This document shows, piece after piece, positions 37,258-45,523 of a DNA stretch of 64,000 bases. The notes beneath the pieces were generated by a model. The model ran no database searches, had not been told where the DNA came from, and saw only the letters and a program-made list of their open reading frames with translations. The stretch lies in the NCBI RefSeq assembly GCF_014204715.1, contig NZ_JACHLY010000001.1, positions 4,796,501-4,860,500 on the forward strand, given 5' to 3'. The stretch is from Streptomonospora salina. Its GTDB lineage: Bacteria > Actinomycetota > Actinomycetes > Streptosporangiales > Streptosporangiaceae. The position numbers and the translations under genes were made by a program. Each line of letters starts with the position of its first letter. The stretch's first letter is position 1.

Positions 37258-39056
37258 CCGGGCCCGACGACGCCTTCGACGACGCCTTCGACGTCGCCGC
37301 GACCGCCCCCTGCGCCTCCGCCGACGACACCGGTGCCGACGACGCCTTCGACTTCGCCGCGGGCGCGACCGGCGGGCCGCGCGTGCTGTGGGAGCTGACC
37401 GCGCGCATCCGGCTGCACAGCGACACCCACATCGGATCCGCCGACGACGCCTCCCGTACCGCCGCCGACATCGCCCCGCTCGACCGCGACCCGGTAACCG
37501 GAGCGCCCCGCCTGCGGGCCACCACCCAGGCCGGGCTGCTGCGCCACCACCTGCTCCGGCGCCTCGGCGAGGAACGCGCACCCGCCGCGGCCGAGCTCTT
37601 CGGCGAGGCCGCGCCGCGCAGCGCCGAGGACGGCTCCGGCGCCTCGGTGCCCAGCGCCCTCGACATCGACGACGCCGTCGCCGAGCTCCCCGCGGAGGCC
37701 GGCGTGACCGTGCGGGCCGGAAACCGCGTCGACCCCGGCAGCGGTGCCGCCGCCCCCGGGGCGACGTGGCGGATGGAGACCCTGCCCGCCGGCACCGCCT
37801 TCACCCTCACCCTGCGGCTGCACGTCGCCGACGGCCGAAGCGAAGGCCGGATGCTCGCGCTGGCCGCGCTGGCCGCCGACGGGCTCACCGGGACCGGAAC
37901 CGGAGCCGGTGTGTCCATCGGGGCGCGCACCGCACGGGGCTACGGCGCAGCCGCCTGCGAAGGCTGGCACGCCCGCCGGCACGACCTGGCGGCACCGCAG
38001 GGATGGGCCCGCTTCTACGCCGTCACGTGGGCCCAGCGCCGCGACCGCGCCCACCGGGCCGTCGCCGAGCGGTGCCGGTCGCACAGCGGCGCCCACGGGC
38101 GGAGCCTGACCGAGCTCCTCGGAGCGCACATGGGGACCGACCCGGCGCTGGCCGCCGCCGTCGGTGCGGACTACCGCCGCACCGTCGCCGACTACGGCAC
38201 CGACGACCGCCGGCGCGACGAACTCGCCCTGACCCTGCATCTGGCCGAACGCCCCACCGACGCGCTACTCGCCCCCGCCGGCGGCGCCGCCGACGACGGC
38301 ACGCACACGCGCCGCCCCGGCCTGCTCCTGGTCGGCGAAGCGCCCGGTCTCGACACGCTGGGCGAGGTCGACCGCGCCCACCTGCGCCGGCCCGCCGTCG
38401 GCGGCGACGGCGCCGTCCAGTGGCGCCCCACTCTCGGCGACACCGCGTTGTTCGCGCTGTTCAAGCGGATGAGCCGGCGCCTGGTGCGCGACATCTCCGG
38501 CGAGTCCGGCGCCGCGGCGGGCGAGTGGTCCCACGACAGCCCTGCGCGGCGGCTCCACGCACGCTGGTGGGGCGGCGACGCCGACTCCCGCAGCGCCCCC
38601 CGGGCCTCGGCCGTCCGGCTGCGCCAGGCCGCCGAGCTCACCGGCGGCACACCCCAGCGCACCACCCGGGTCACCATCGACGCACTCTTCGGCGACAGCG
38701 TGGACGCCAGTCTGCTCACCGACGACGTGCACGCCGGAGGCAGCGCCGAGGTCGTGCTCGACGTGCCCGACCCCGACGACGCCGTTCGCGGGCTGCTCGC
38801 CCTGATCGTCCGCGAACTGCGTACGGTGCCGATGGACGCAGTCGGCGGCGGAACCGGAGCCGGCCACGGCCGTGTCACCGTGTCCCGCGCCGTGCTCACC
38901 CGCTGCCGCCCGGGCGCGGAACCGGCCCCGGTCGACCTGGTGGCCGCGGTCGAGGACCCCGCAGGCGCCGACCGCGCGGCCGCCGAACCCTGGCTGGCGG
39001 CGTTGCGCGCGGCGCTGGCGCCCGAGGCGGGACGGCGCGGCGGCGCCGATCCGTGA
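37254..39056 (+). CDS. Fused double Cas7 (Cas7-2x-like) type III subunit
   Basis: A 600-residue protein made of two Cas7/Csm3-type RAMP units. The N-terminus has three DDAFD repeats. Unit 1 (~45-245) reads RIRLHSDTHIGSADD, then DIAPLDRDPVTGAPRLRATT and a LRHHLLRRLGE helix, ending in the loop SIGARTARGYGAA. D72 or D77 would be the target-RNA-cleaving Asp. Unit 2 (~300-545) has WRPTLGDTALFALFKRM, TIDALFGDSVDASLLTDD and the loop GGGTGAGHGRVTVS. Fused Cas7 pairs are known from the III-Dv variant. ATG overlaps the csx10 stop; a 22-bp hairpin follows the gene. Confidence 0.78.
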   Translation: MTGPDDAFDDAFDVAATAPCASADDTGADDAFDFAAGATGGPRVLWELTARIRLHSDTHIGSADDASRTAADIAPLDRDPVTGAPRLRATTQAGLLRHHLLRRLGEERAPAAAELFGEAAPRSAEDGSGASVPSALDIDDAVAELPAEAGVTVRAGNRVDPGSGAAAPGATWRMETLPAGTAFTLTLRLHVADGRSEGRMLALAALAADGLTGTGTGAGVSIGARTARGYGAAACEGWHARRHDLAAPQGWARFYAVTWAQRRDRAHRAVAERCRSHSGAHGRSLTELLGAHMGTDPALAAAVGADYRRTVADYGTDDRRRDELALTLHLAERPTDALLAPAGGAADDGTHTRRPGLLLVGEAPGLDTLGEVDRAHLRRPAVGGDGAVQWRPTLGDTALFALFKRMSRRLVRDISGESGAAAGEWSHDSPARRLHARWWGGDADSRSAPRASAVRLRQAAELTGGTPQRTTRVTIDALFGDSVDASLLTDDVHAGGSAEVVLDVPDPDDAVRGLLALIVRELRTVPMDAVGGGTGAGHGRVTVSRAVLTRCRPGAEPAPVDLVAAVEDPAGADRAAAEPWLAALRAALAPEAGRRGGADP

Positions 39057-39063
39057 GTCCGCC

Positions 39064-39117
39064 GCCGCGCGTGCGTGCGGCGGCCCCGGGCCCGCGGCCG
39101 CCGCACGCACGCGCGGC
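39064..39117 (+). repeat. 22-bp perfect hairpin inside the type III operon
   Basis: 39064-39085 pairs without mismatch with 39096-39117 around a 10-nt loop. It starts 8 nt after the double-Cas7 stop and ends 41 nt before csx19. It breaks an otherwise overlapping operon, so it may reduce read-through to the last two genes or act as a processing or stability element. Confidence 0.7.
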
Positions 39118-39158
39118 CGGCGATGCGGGCACGTGCAGGCGGAGAAGGAGGGCACCCG

Positions 39159-39920
39159 ATGATCACAGCGTCTACCGCGTCCGGCGGTGCGGCCTGGGAG
39201 CCGCCGGAACCGTGCGGGGCCCGCACCGACCCGCTCGGCCCCGGAGAGGCGGTCGCCCTGGTCGGCGACCTGTTCCGGCACGGCCGGCGCAGCTCGGCGC
39301 TGGAGTCCCTGGCCCCCGGCGAACCCCAGTGGCTGCTGGCCGAACTCGGCGACGGCCGCATCACCGGTGCCTGCCCCCGGGACACGTGGCGGCTCTCCTG
39401 CACCGATCCGCAGACCGCCCGCCTCTCGGCTCCGCCCCTGGACCCCGGAGGCGCCGACGCCTGGCGGCTGCTCGGCGCGGCCGTGTTCTCCCCCTCGGCC
39501 CAGATCCACATCGGCGAAGGGGCCGAAGGGGCCTGGGCCACCCGCGACAGCGACGACGTGGGGCGGCTGCCGCCGTGGCTGGCACCGCGCGACCGCTCGT
39601 TCCTGCTGGCCGGCTGGCGGGCCGGGCCGCGCTCCAGCAGCGACCTGGGCGGCGACATCCCCTTCAGCATCGGCCGCGAGCTCTCCGGCGCCACCGCCTG
39701 CCACCCCGTGAGCTGGCAGGACTTCGACGCCTCCGCAGGCACGCAGGACGCCCCGGCGCCCGCGGCGGTCGGTACGTGGCTGCGTGTCCGAGAGTATTGG
39801 GCACAGGATCCCGAAACCGGGGCCGTCGGGGTGGCACACCACCGACTGACCGCATACAGCGCGGGGCCGAAACCGACCCCGCCGGTCGGACTCGACGTCG
39901 CCGACGACGCGTACCGCTAG
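39159..39920 (+). CDS. csx19: Csx19-like type III-D accessory subunit
   Basis: A 253-residue protein with the layout of Csx19 (TIGR03984). An N-terminal half contains EPQWLLAELGDGRITGACPR. A middle section ALLGAAVFSPSAQIHIGEG-like (here LLGAAVFSPSAQIHIGEGAE) follows. The C-terminal part is WLRVREYWAQDPETGAVGVAHHRLTAY. Csx19 is a subunit of III-D complexes with an uncertain role. ATG 39159 has GGAGAAGGAGGG just upstream. It is 9 nt from the next gene and shares its strand and probably its transcript. Confidence 0.65.
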   Translation: MITASTASGGAAWEPPEPCGARTDPLGPGEAVALVGDLFRHGRRSSALESLAPGEPQWLLAELGDGRITGACPRDTWRLSCTDPQTARLSAPPLDPGGADAWRLLGAAVFSPSAQIHIGEGAEGAWATRDSDDVGRLPPWLAPRDRSFLLAGWRAGPRSSSDLGGDIPFSIGRELSGATACHPVSWQDFDASAGTQDAPAPAAVGTWLRVREYWAQDPETGAVGVAHHRLTAYSAGPKPTPPVGLDVADDAYR

Positions 39921-39929
39921 GAGGGCACC

Positions 39930-42407
39930 GTGAGCGATCAGCCCCATTCCGGCGCCCGCCGCCCGTCTCCGGCCTCCATGCCGCGCCGCCGCGCCTCCGT
40001 CGCCGCGCGTCGGCCCGCACCGCTGCCCCCCGGCGGTCGCGCCAGGCGCCGCGACGAGCGCGGCGGCGCTTCACCCGCCTCGGCCGGCCCGCCCGACCCG
40101 CTGCGCGACCACCAGGCGGTCGCGCCCTACGGGCTGGTGCCGCTGCCCGAGCGCCCCATGCCCGCCGACCGCCTCCAGGAGCCGGTGCTGCGCGAGGGCA
40201 CGCCCCAGAACCGCCTGCTGGCGGCCCACGACCAGCGCATCCCCGGCACCAACACCGGCTGGATCGACATCACCGTGCGCACCCTCACCCCCGCGTTCGT
40301 CGGCGCCACCCGCGACGGCGCGCCCGAACGGTCGCTGACCATCGACGGCCGCCCCGCCCTTCCGGGGGCGTCCCTGCGCGGGCTGATCAGGAACACGCTG
40401 CGGGTGCTCACCGGCGGCGAGACCGGACCGGTCAACACGCCGCAGCTGTTCTTCCGGGCGCCCGCCGCCTCCCACGGCGACCGGCGCGCCCGCCACGTCA
40501 TGCGGCGGCTGCACCGGCAGTACCGCGAGCGCGGCGGCGCTCCCGCCGGCCCGCCCGGGACCCCGGTGCAGGCGGGGTTCCTGCGCCGCGACCCCGCGGC
40601 CGGCTCGTGGGAGATCCGGCCGCTGCCCGTCGAACGCCCGGTACAGGTCCGCCTCGCCGACCTGCGCGAGGACCTGCGCCGGTTCCCCGAGCTGCCCGAG
40701 TTCGAGCTGCCGCCCCACGAGTCCGGTGACGGCGGCGAGCCGGGCGGCTACATTCCCGCCGAGTTCCACGGCGCGTTCCAGTACCTGCCGGTCGTGGCGC
40801 TGTGCCCCCGTGTCCACGGGCGCACCGTCGCCGAGTCGCGGTTCTGGGCGACGGCGGTACTGCCCTCGGGCGAGGCCCCCGCGTTCGGACGCCGCGAAGC
40901 AGCGCGCGACCGGTTGCGCGAACGCTGGATCCGCAAGCGGGACGGCGCCGAGCAGGCCATGCGGCGCGCCTCGGGGGAGCGCCCGCGTGCGGCGGCGCGC
41001 GGCCGGCGCAACGACTACGACCGGGCCCTCGAACGCATCGACGACGTCGCTTTCGACACCCGTGAATGCGTCCTGGTGCTGACCGGCGTCGCCGGAGAGC
41101 GCAAGAACGCCTACCTGTTCCCCACGGCCACCGACCCCGACCGGAGCTTGCCGGTCCCCGCCCACCTCGTCCACCTCGTGGAATCGGCCGACCAGATCAC
41201 CCGGTTCCAGGCCCGAAACTTCCCGAGCGACCGGCCGGGTGCCGCGGCCGCCGGTGCCGGCGAGCCCGATCGCACCGGCGGTGGCGCGGACCGGCCGCGC
41301 GCGGGCGGCCTGGCCCGCGCCGGCGGCGAACCCGTCTGGTACCAGGAGTCCGACGGGCGCGTCGTGTCCTTCGGCCGCTCCGGCGGCTACCGGGTCGCTG
41401 TCGGCGAGTTCGACCCGATCAGCCGCGCCGTCCCCGAGGAGGTGCACACCCGCGCCCGCGCCCGCTCTGCGGGCACCGGCCGCCGCCCGGACGTACCGCG
41501 GGCCCTGTTCGGCGACGTCGACCTGCTGCCGCCGGGCGGCGGATCCGGATCCGCCGCACGCGGCCGGGTGTCGGTGGGCTCGGCCGTGAGCGGCGAGACC
41601 GACGGCGCCTGGTTCGACCACCCGCTGCGGGTCGAGCTCCTCTCGCCGCAGCGCAGCTGCTTCGCCAACTACCTGCTCCAGCCGGTCGCCGAGAACACCT
41701 GGGGCCAGGCGCCCGACCTGGTGACCTGGTCGCACGAGAACGACGTCCGCGTGGGCGGCTACAAGGTCTACCTGCACCGCCACGACCCGTTGTCCGCATC
41801 CGCCCGGCGCTACGCCCACCTGCACCCCGACCGCGTCGCCGCGGGGCCCACCACCCGCGACGTGCTGCCCGTGCGCGCCGGACTGGCCTTCCACGGGCGC
41901 ATCACGTTCACCAACCTCACCGACGCCGAAGTGGGGGCGCTGCTGCAGGCGCTGCACCTGGGCAACCCCGCCGGAGGCGGCGACGGCGACGATCCCCTCT
42001 ACGCCCACAAGATCGGTCTGGGCAAGGCGCTCGGCTTCGGCAGCGTGCACATCGCCCCCGCCCTCCACCTGCTCGACCCGGCCGAGCGCGCCACCTCGCT
42101 CGACCCCGGTGCCGGGGTCTCCTGCGTCGGCGACGAAGGCATGCAGAAGCTGCTCGACGCGTTCGGCGAGGCGCTGCTGACCTGGGAGCGGGAGCAGAGC
42201 ACGCAGGCGGGCGAGCCCGTTCCCGGCGACTGGAGCGAGGTCCGCCGCGTCGAGGCGCTGATGCTGGCCGCCCAGTGGCGCCACCGCCTGCCCGAGAGCT
42301 GGACCCGCGTCATGGACCTCGACGAGTTCGCCGTCTATCCTGTCCTGCCCGACCTGCAGACCCGCTTCTCCGCCCACGCCCGGACGGCCGAGACCGGGGC
42401 GGGGTGA
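39930..42407 (+). CDS. TIGR03986-type RAMP with large insertion (Cas7-insertion-like)
   Basis: An 825-residue RAMP protein. After ~60 basic, disordered residues it reads VAPYGLVPLPERPMPADRL, the opening of the TIGR03986 family. The RAMP core follows: WIDITVRTLTPAFVGATRDG, then RPALPGASLRGLIRNTLRVL, and near the end KIGLGKALGFGSVHIAP. Some 300 residues between turn and glycine loop form a large insertion. In III-Dv a Cas7 with insertion caps the backbone, so the same role is likely. GTG 39930 follows AGGAGGG. It is the last gene of the effector operon. Confidence 0.78.
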   Translation: MSDQPHSGARRPSPASMPRRRASVAARRPAPLPPGGRARRRDERGGASPASAGPPDPLRDHQAVAPYGLVPLPERPMPADRLQEPVLREGTPQNRLLAAHDQRIPGTNTGWIDITVRTLTPAFVGATRDGAPERSLTIDGRPALPGASLRGLIRNTLRVLTGGETGPVNTPQLFFRAPAASHGDRRARHVMRRLHRQYRERGGAPAGPPGTPVQAGFLRRDPAAGSWEIRPLPVERPVQVRLADLREDLRRFPELPEFELPPHESGDGGEPGGYIPAEFHGAFQYLPVVALCPRVHGRTVAESRFWATAVLPSGEAPAFGRREAARDRLRERWIRKRDGAEQAMRRASGERPRAAARGRRNDYDRALERIDDVAFDTRECVLVLTGVAGERKNAYLFPTATDPDRSLPVPAHLVHLVESADQITRFQARNFPSDRPGAAAAGAGEPDRTGGGADRPRAGGLARAGGEPVWYQESDGRVVSFGRSGGYRVAVGEFDPISRAVPEEVHTRARARSAGTGRRPDVPRALFGDVDLLPPGGGSGSAARGRVSVGSAVSGETDGAWFDHPLRVELLSPQRSCFANYLLQPVAENTWGQAPDLVTWSHENDVRVGGYKVYLHRHDPLSASARRYAHLHPDRVAAGPTTRDVLPVRAGLAFHGRITFTNLTDAEVGALLQALHLGNPAGGGDGDDPLYAHKIGLGKALGFGSVHIAPALHLLDPAERATSLDPGAGVSCVGDEGMQKLLDAFGEALLTWEREQSTQAGEPVPGDWSEVRRVEALMLAAQWRHRLPESWTRVMDLDEFAVYPVLPDLQTRFSAHARTAETGAG

Positions 42408-42468
42408 CGTTCCGGCCGGCGGCGCTCTGCCCCCGTGCCGCCGTGCCCCTCCTGGTCGCCGAGATGAC

Positions 42469-42562
42469 CCGCCCGCCGAGGGCATAGCATCGCGACCGCC
42501 CGGCAGCGCCTGCGACGAGCAGAGCCCGTGCCGCCGACGGAGGAACCGCCCGCCGAGGGCAT
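42469..42562 (+). repeat. 17-bp direct repeat after the type III operon
   Basis: CCGCCCGCCGAGGGCAT occurs at 42469-42485 and again at 42546-42562 in the 239-nt gap between the last RAMP gene and the oxidoreductase. There is no third copy nearby. Origin unknown; it could be a small duplication. Confidence 0.5.
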
Positions 42563-42646
42563 GGAGGCTCACGGGCCTCCACGCAAGCGGCCCGGCACCC
42601 GGCCCCGCGAGGGAGGCCGCCCCGGGTGCCGGGTCCGCGGGCGCGC

Positions 42647-43987
42647 TCAGTCGTCGCCGAGCAGCGCCGCCACGTCCACCGGCGCGCCGGTGCGGATCGA
42701 TTCGTCGGCGGCCAGTCCGGTCAGCAGGGCGTTGGCGCCGTCGGTGTGCGTGGGCGTCGGCAGCGTCCCCGAGGTGCCGAAGAGCGTGTCGAGCATGCGC
42801 ACGTCGCCACCGCCGTGCGTGCCCTCGCCGACCTCCACGCCGATCTCTTCGGGTTCGCGCCAGTGCCGGCGCAGCAGCAGCCGGGAGGTGGTGCTCTCCT
42901 TGGGGGCGGGCATGCCGCGCACCGGCGTGCCGTCGGTGCGCCCGGGCTCGGTGTAGGGGCTCTCGGTGACGTCGAGTTCCAGGCGGCCCCGGCTACCGGT
43001 GACCGCGACGCGGTAGCCCTCCCAGGGGGAGTAGGCGCAGAGGTGGTAGCTGAGCTTGGCTCCGGAGTCGTAGCGCACCAGCACCGACATGTCGTCTTCG
43101 ATCGTGATGCCGGAGCCGAAGACGTTGCGGTCGCGCCGGTAGCCGTCCTCGTGCTCGGCGTCCAGATACAGCCGGCGCATGTCGTCGCTGTCGGCCATGT
43201 GCAGCGCGAACGGGTCGCTTTCGGCGTCGGCGGAACCGTGGGCGCGCTCGTAGCCGGCGGCCGTTCCGCGCCTGCTGCCGTTGGCGTCGCCGTAGAAGAA
43301 CAGGTCGCCCCAGGCGAAGACCCGTTCCGGCGCAGCGCCGATCCACCAGTTCACCAGGTCGAAGTGGTGGCTGGCTTTGTGGACGAGCAGGCCGCCGGAG
43401 TTCTCCTTCTCGCGGTGCCAGCGGCGGAAGTAGTCGGCGCCGTGGCGCAGGTCCAGCAGCCACTCGAAGTGGACCGATCCGATGTCGCCGACGGCGCCCT
43501 CGGCCAGCAGCTCGCGCATCCGGGTGTGTACCGGGTTGTAGCGGTAGTTGAACGCGACGTCGACCCGCCCGCCGGTGCGCCGCTGGGTCTGCAGAATGCG
43601 GCGGCAGCCCTCGGCGTCGGCGGTCATGGGTTTCTCGGTCACGACGTCGCAGCCGGCCTCCAGAGCCGCGCAGATGTAGTCGGCGTGGGTGCGGTCCACC
43701 GAGCAGACCACGACGCCGTCCACCCGCTCGTCGCGCAGCATGGCGCTGAAGGAGTCGGGGGAGTAGGTCGGCACGGGGCCCATGCCGTGCTCCTGCGCGA
43801 TGGCGTTGTGCGCGGCCATACGCGTGCTGTTGGTGTCGCACAGAGCCGCGAGGCGGGCGACGCCGGCGTGGGTGGAGACGAGGGCCCGGGTGTACATCCG
43901 CGCGCGCGACCCGGCGCCGACCACGGCGAATCGGCGCTGCTCGGAGGCGGAGTCGGGCAGATCTGGGCTAATCGCGGAGTCGATCAC
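42647..43987 (-). CDS. Gfo/Idh/MocA-family oxidoreductase
   Basis: A 446-residue NAD(P)-dependent sugar oxidoreductase. The Rossmann motif is FAVVGAGSRARMYTRAL; the catalytic EKP is in CDVVTEKPMTADAEGC; and GGLLVHKASHHFDLVNWWIG carries the substrate-binding His residues. It is longer than typical (~350) because of a middle insertion around RRGTAAGYERAHGSADAESD. It starts with GTG at 43987. It is divergent from a sugar ABC importer, and a LacI-type operator lies 9 nt upstream, so it probably processes the imported sugar. Confidence 0.9.
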   Translation of the reverse strand: MIDSAISPDLPDSASEQRRFAVVGAGSRARMYTRALVSTHAGVARLAALCDTNSTRMAAHNAIAQEHGMGPVPTYSPDSFSAMLRDERVDGVVVCSVDRTHADYICAALEAGCDVVTEKPMTADAEGCRRILQTQRRTGGRVDVAFNYRYNPVHTRMRELLAEGAVGDIGSVHFEWLLDLRHGADYFRRWHREKENSGGLLVHKASHHFDLVNWWIGAAPERVFAWGDLFFYGDANGSRRGTAAGYERAHGSADAESDPFALHMADSDDMRRLYLDAEHEDGYRRDRNVFGSGITIEDDMSVLVRYDSGAKLSYHLCAYSPWEGYRVAVTGSRGRLELDVTESPYTEPGRTDGTPVRGMPAPKESTTSRLLLRRHWREPEEIGVEVGEGTHGGGDVRMLDTLFGTSGTLPTPTHTDGANALLTGLAADESIRTGAPVDVAALLGDD

Positions 43988-43995
43988 AGCACTAC

Positions 43996-44009
43996 GGTAA
44001 ACGCTTTCC
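43996..44009. promoter_or_regulatory. LacI-family operator 1
   Basis: GGTAAACGCTTTCC is a near-perfect palindrome with the central CG typical of LacI/GalR-family sites. It overlaps the expected promoter of the oxidoreductase, whose GTG start is at 43987. Confidence 0.65.
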
Positions 44010-44125
44010 CAGGCGTGGTCCAGACCCGGACGGCGGAATGTCCGCCTCCCGGGGTTGCGCGGCGAAACCGCTGGTGGTGCGCTTGTGTGCGGTGCCGGTG
44101 CCCGCGGTGGGCCCTCCGGCGAGCA

Positions 44126-44139
44126 GGCAAGCGGTTGCC
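44126..44139. promoter_or_regulatory. LacI-family operator 2 (weaker)
   Basis: GGCAAGCGGTTGCC is a palindrome with GGCAA/TTGCC arms, on the same GG-AA-CG-TT-CC plan as the two flanking sites but with different bases. It may be an auxiliary site. Confidence 0.4.
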
Positions 44140-44353
44140 GCCGAAATCAGGCAACGATCAGGATACGGTGCGGTACCGGGACGGCGGCGAAAGTGAACCG
44201 GGCCACATTCGATCCCGCTCGTCCGGACGGGGCTTTCGTTCCAGCTCGTGGCGGATCTTCATGCTTTATGCGGCGTTTTTCGGGAGCCCCGCGGGCCGGA
44301 GGGAGCATTGACGGCGTACTGCAGGGGTGTTAAAAACCGTTCATCCGCACACT

Positions 44354-44367
44354 GGATAGCGCTTACC
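44354..44367. promoter_or_regulatory. LacI-family operator 3
   Basis: GGATAGCGCTTACC read on the minus strand is GGTAAGCGCTATCC, identical to operator 1 at 12 of 14 positions. It lies ~180 nt before the importer genes and probably controls them. Confidence 0.65.
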
Positions 44368-44548
44368 AATACATCCCCGCCGGGACCTCCGGACGGAGCG
44401 CCGCCCGCGGCGCGACGGACCCTCCGGTTCCGCACACCTGCTTCCCGGGCTGAATGAGGACGGTGGAGCCCATGCACACTCGACGAACGGCCGAACTGAA
44501 CGCCCGCGGACAGTGCCGCGCCGGCATCCGTGGGGATGAGACCGCGTG

Positions 44549-45523
44549 ATGGGGGCGACCCGCGAGCCGGCCGCCCCGGAGGAGGACGCGCCGGCCCCGG
44601 CCGCCGAAGCACCCGGACGGCGCGTGTCGCGCTTCCGGCGCCTGGCCGGGGGGAGCAACGACAGCCTGGCCGCCTACCTGTTCCTGACCCCCTGGTTCGT
44701 CGGCCTGATCTGCATCACCGTCGGACCGATCCTGGCTTCGCTGTATTTCTCGTTCACCGACTACTCCCTCATCGGCGAGGCGCAGTGGGTGGGCCTGGAC
44801 AACTACACGCGGATGCTCACCGACGGGCGGCTGCACTCCGCGCTCGGCGTGACCTTCGTGTACGTGTTCGTGTCGGTGCCGCTGCAGCTGGCCATGGCGC
44901 TGGCCCTGGCGATGGTCCTGGACCGGGGCGTGCGGGGCCTGCCGATCTACCGCTCGGTCTACTATCTGCCCTCGCTACTGGGCAGCAGCGTCGCCATCGC
45001 CATCCTGTGGCGCCGGGTCTTCGGCGCGGACGGCCTGCTGAACCAGGTTCTGGCGTTCTTCGGAGTCGACGGCGTGGGCTGGGTGTCCCACCCCGACTAC
45101 GCGCTGAGCACCCTGATCGTGCTGAACGTGTGGACCTTCGGTGCGCCGATGGTGATCTTCCTGGCCGGACTGCGCCAGATCCCGCGGATGTACTACGAAG
45201 CCGCGGCGGTGGACGGCGCCACCCGGATGCGCCGGTTCTTCTCGGTGACCGTGCCGCTGCTCACGCCGATCATCTTCTTCAACCTCGTGCTCCAGATGAT
45301 CCAGGCCTTCCAGACCTTCACCCAGGCCTTCGTCGTCAGCAGCGGGACGGGCGGCCCCTCCGACTCCACGCTGTTCTACACGCTGTACCTCTACCAGACC
45401 GGCTTCGGCTCCTTCGACATGGGCTATGCCTCGGCCATGGCCTGGTTGCTTCTGCTCATCATCGCCGGGTTCACCGCCGTGAACTTCCTCGCCTCCAAGT
45501 ACTGGGTCTTCTATGGTGACTAA
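44549..45523 (+). CDS. Sugar ABC transporter permease 1 (MalF-like)
   Basis: A 324-residue inner permease of a CUT1-type carbohydrate importer. Six transmembrane segments begin with AYLFLTPWFVGLICITVGP. The ATPase-contacting EAA loop is YYEAAAVDGATRMRRFFSVTVPLL. About 40 charged residues precede the membrane part. ATG 44549 (or GTG 44546) follows GGGGATGAG. It overlaps the second permease by 11 nt. No ATPase gene is present in the operon, so a shared MsiK-type ATPase elsewhere is expected, as is common in actinomycetes. Confidence 0.93.
   Translation: MGATREPAAPEEDAPAPAAEAPGRRVSRFRRLAGGSNDSLAAYLFLTPWFVGLICITVGPILASLYFSFTDYSLIGEAQWVGLDNYTRMLTDGRLHSALGVTFVYVFVSVPLQLAMALALAMVLDRGVRGLPIYRSVYYLPSLLGSSVAIAILWRRVFGADGLLNQVLAFFGVDGVGWVSHPDYALSTLIVLNVWTFGAPMVIFLAGLRQIPRMYYEAAAVDGATRMRRFFSVTVPLLTPIIFFNLVLQMIQAFQTFTQAFVVSSGTGGPSDSTLFYTLYLYQTGFGSFDMGYASAMAWLLLLIIAGFTAVNFLASKYWVFYGD

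Larger units (their letters stand above)
43988..44548. other. Divergent control region, oxidoreductase / ABC importer
   Basis: A 561-nt gene-free region holding three similar palindromes of LacI type (43996-44009, 44126-44139, 44354-44367). It is locally AT-richer around 44255-44350 (TTCATGCTTTATGCGGCG, GTTAAAAACC), which is likely promoter sequence for the importer. No LacI gene is in the window. Confidence 0.55.

Noticed and set aside
42469-42562. 17-bp direct repeats as attachment sites of a mobile element carrying the CRISPR locus
   Set aside because: Both copies are on the same side of the locus, only 77 nt apart. No integrase and no tRNA gene is nearby.
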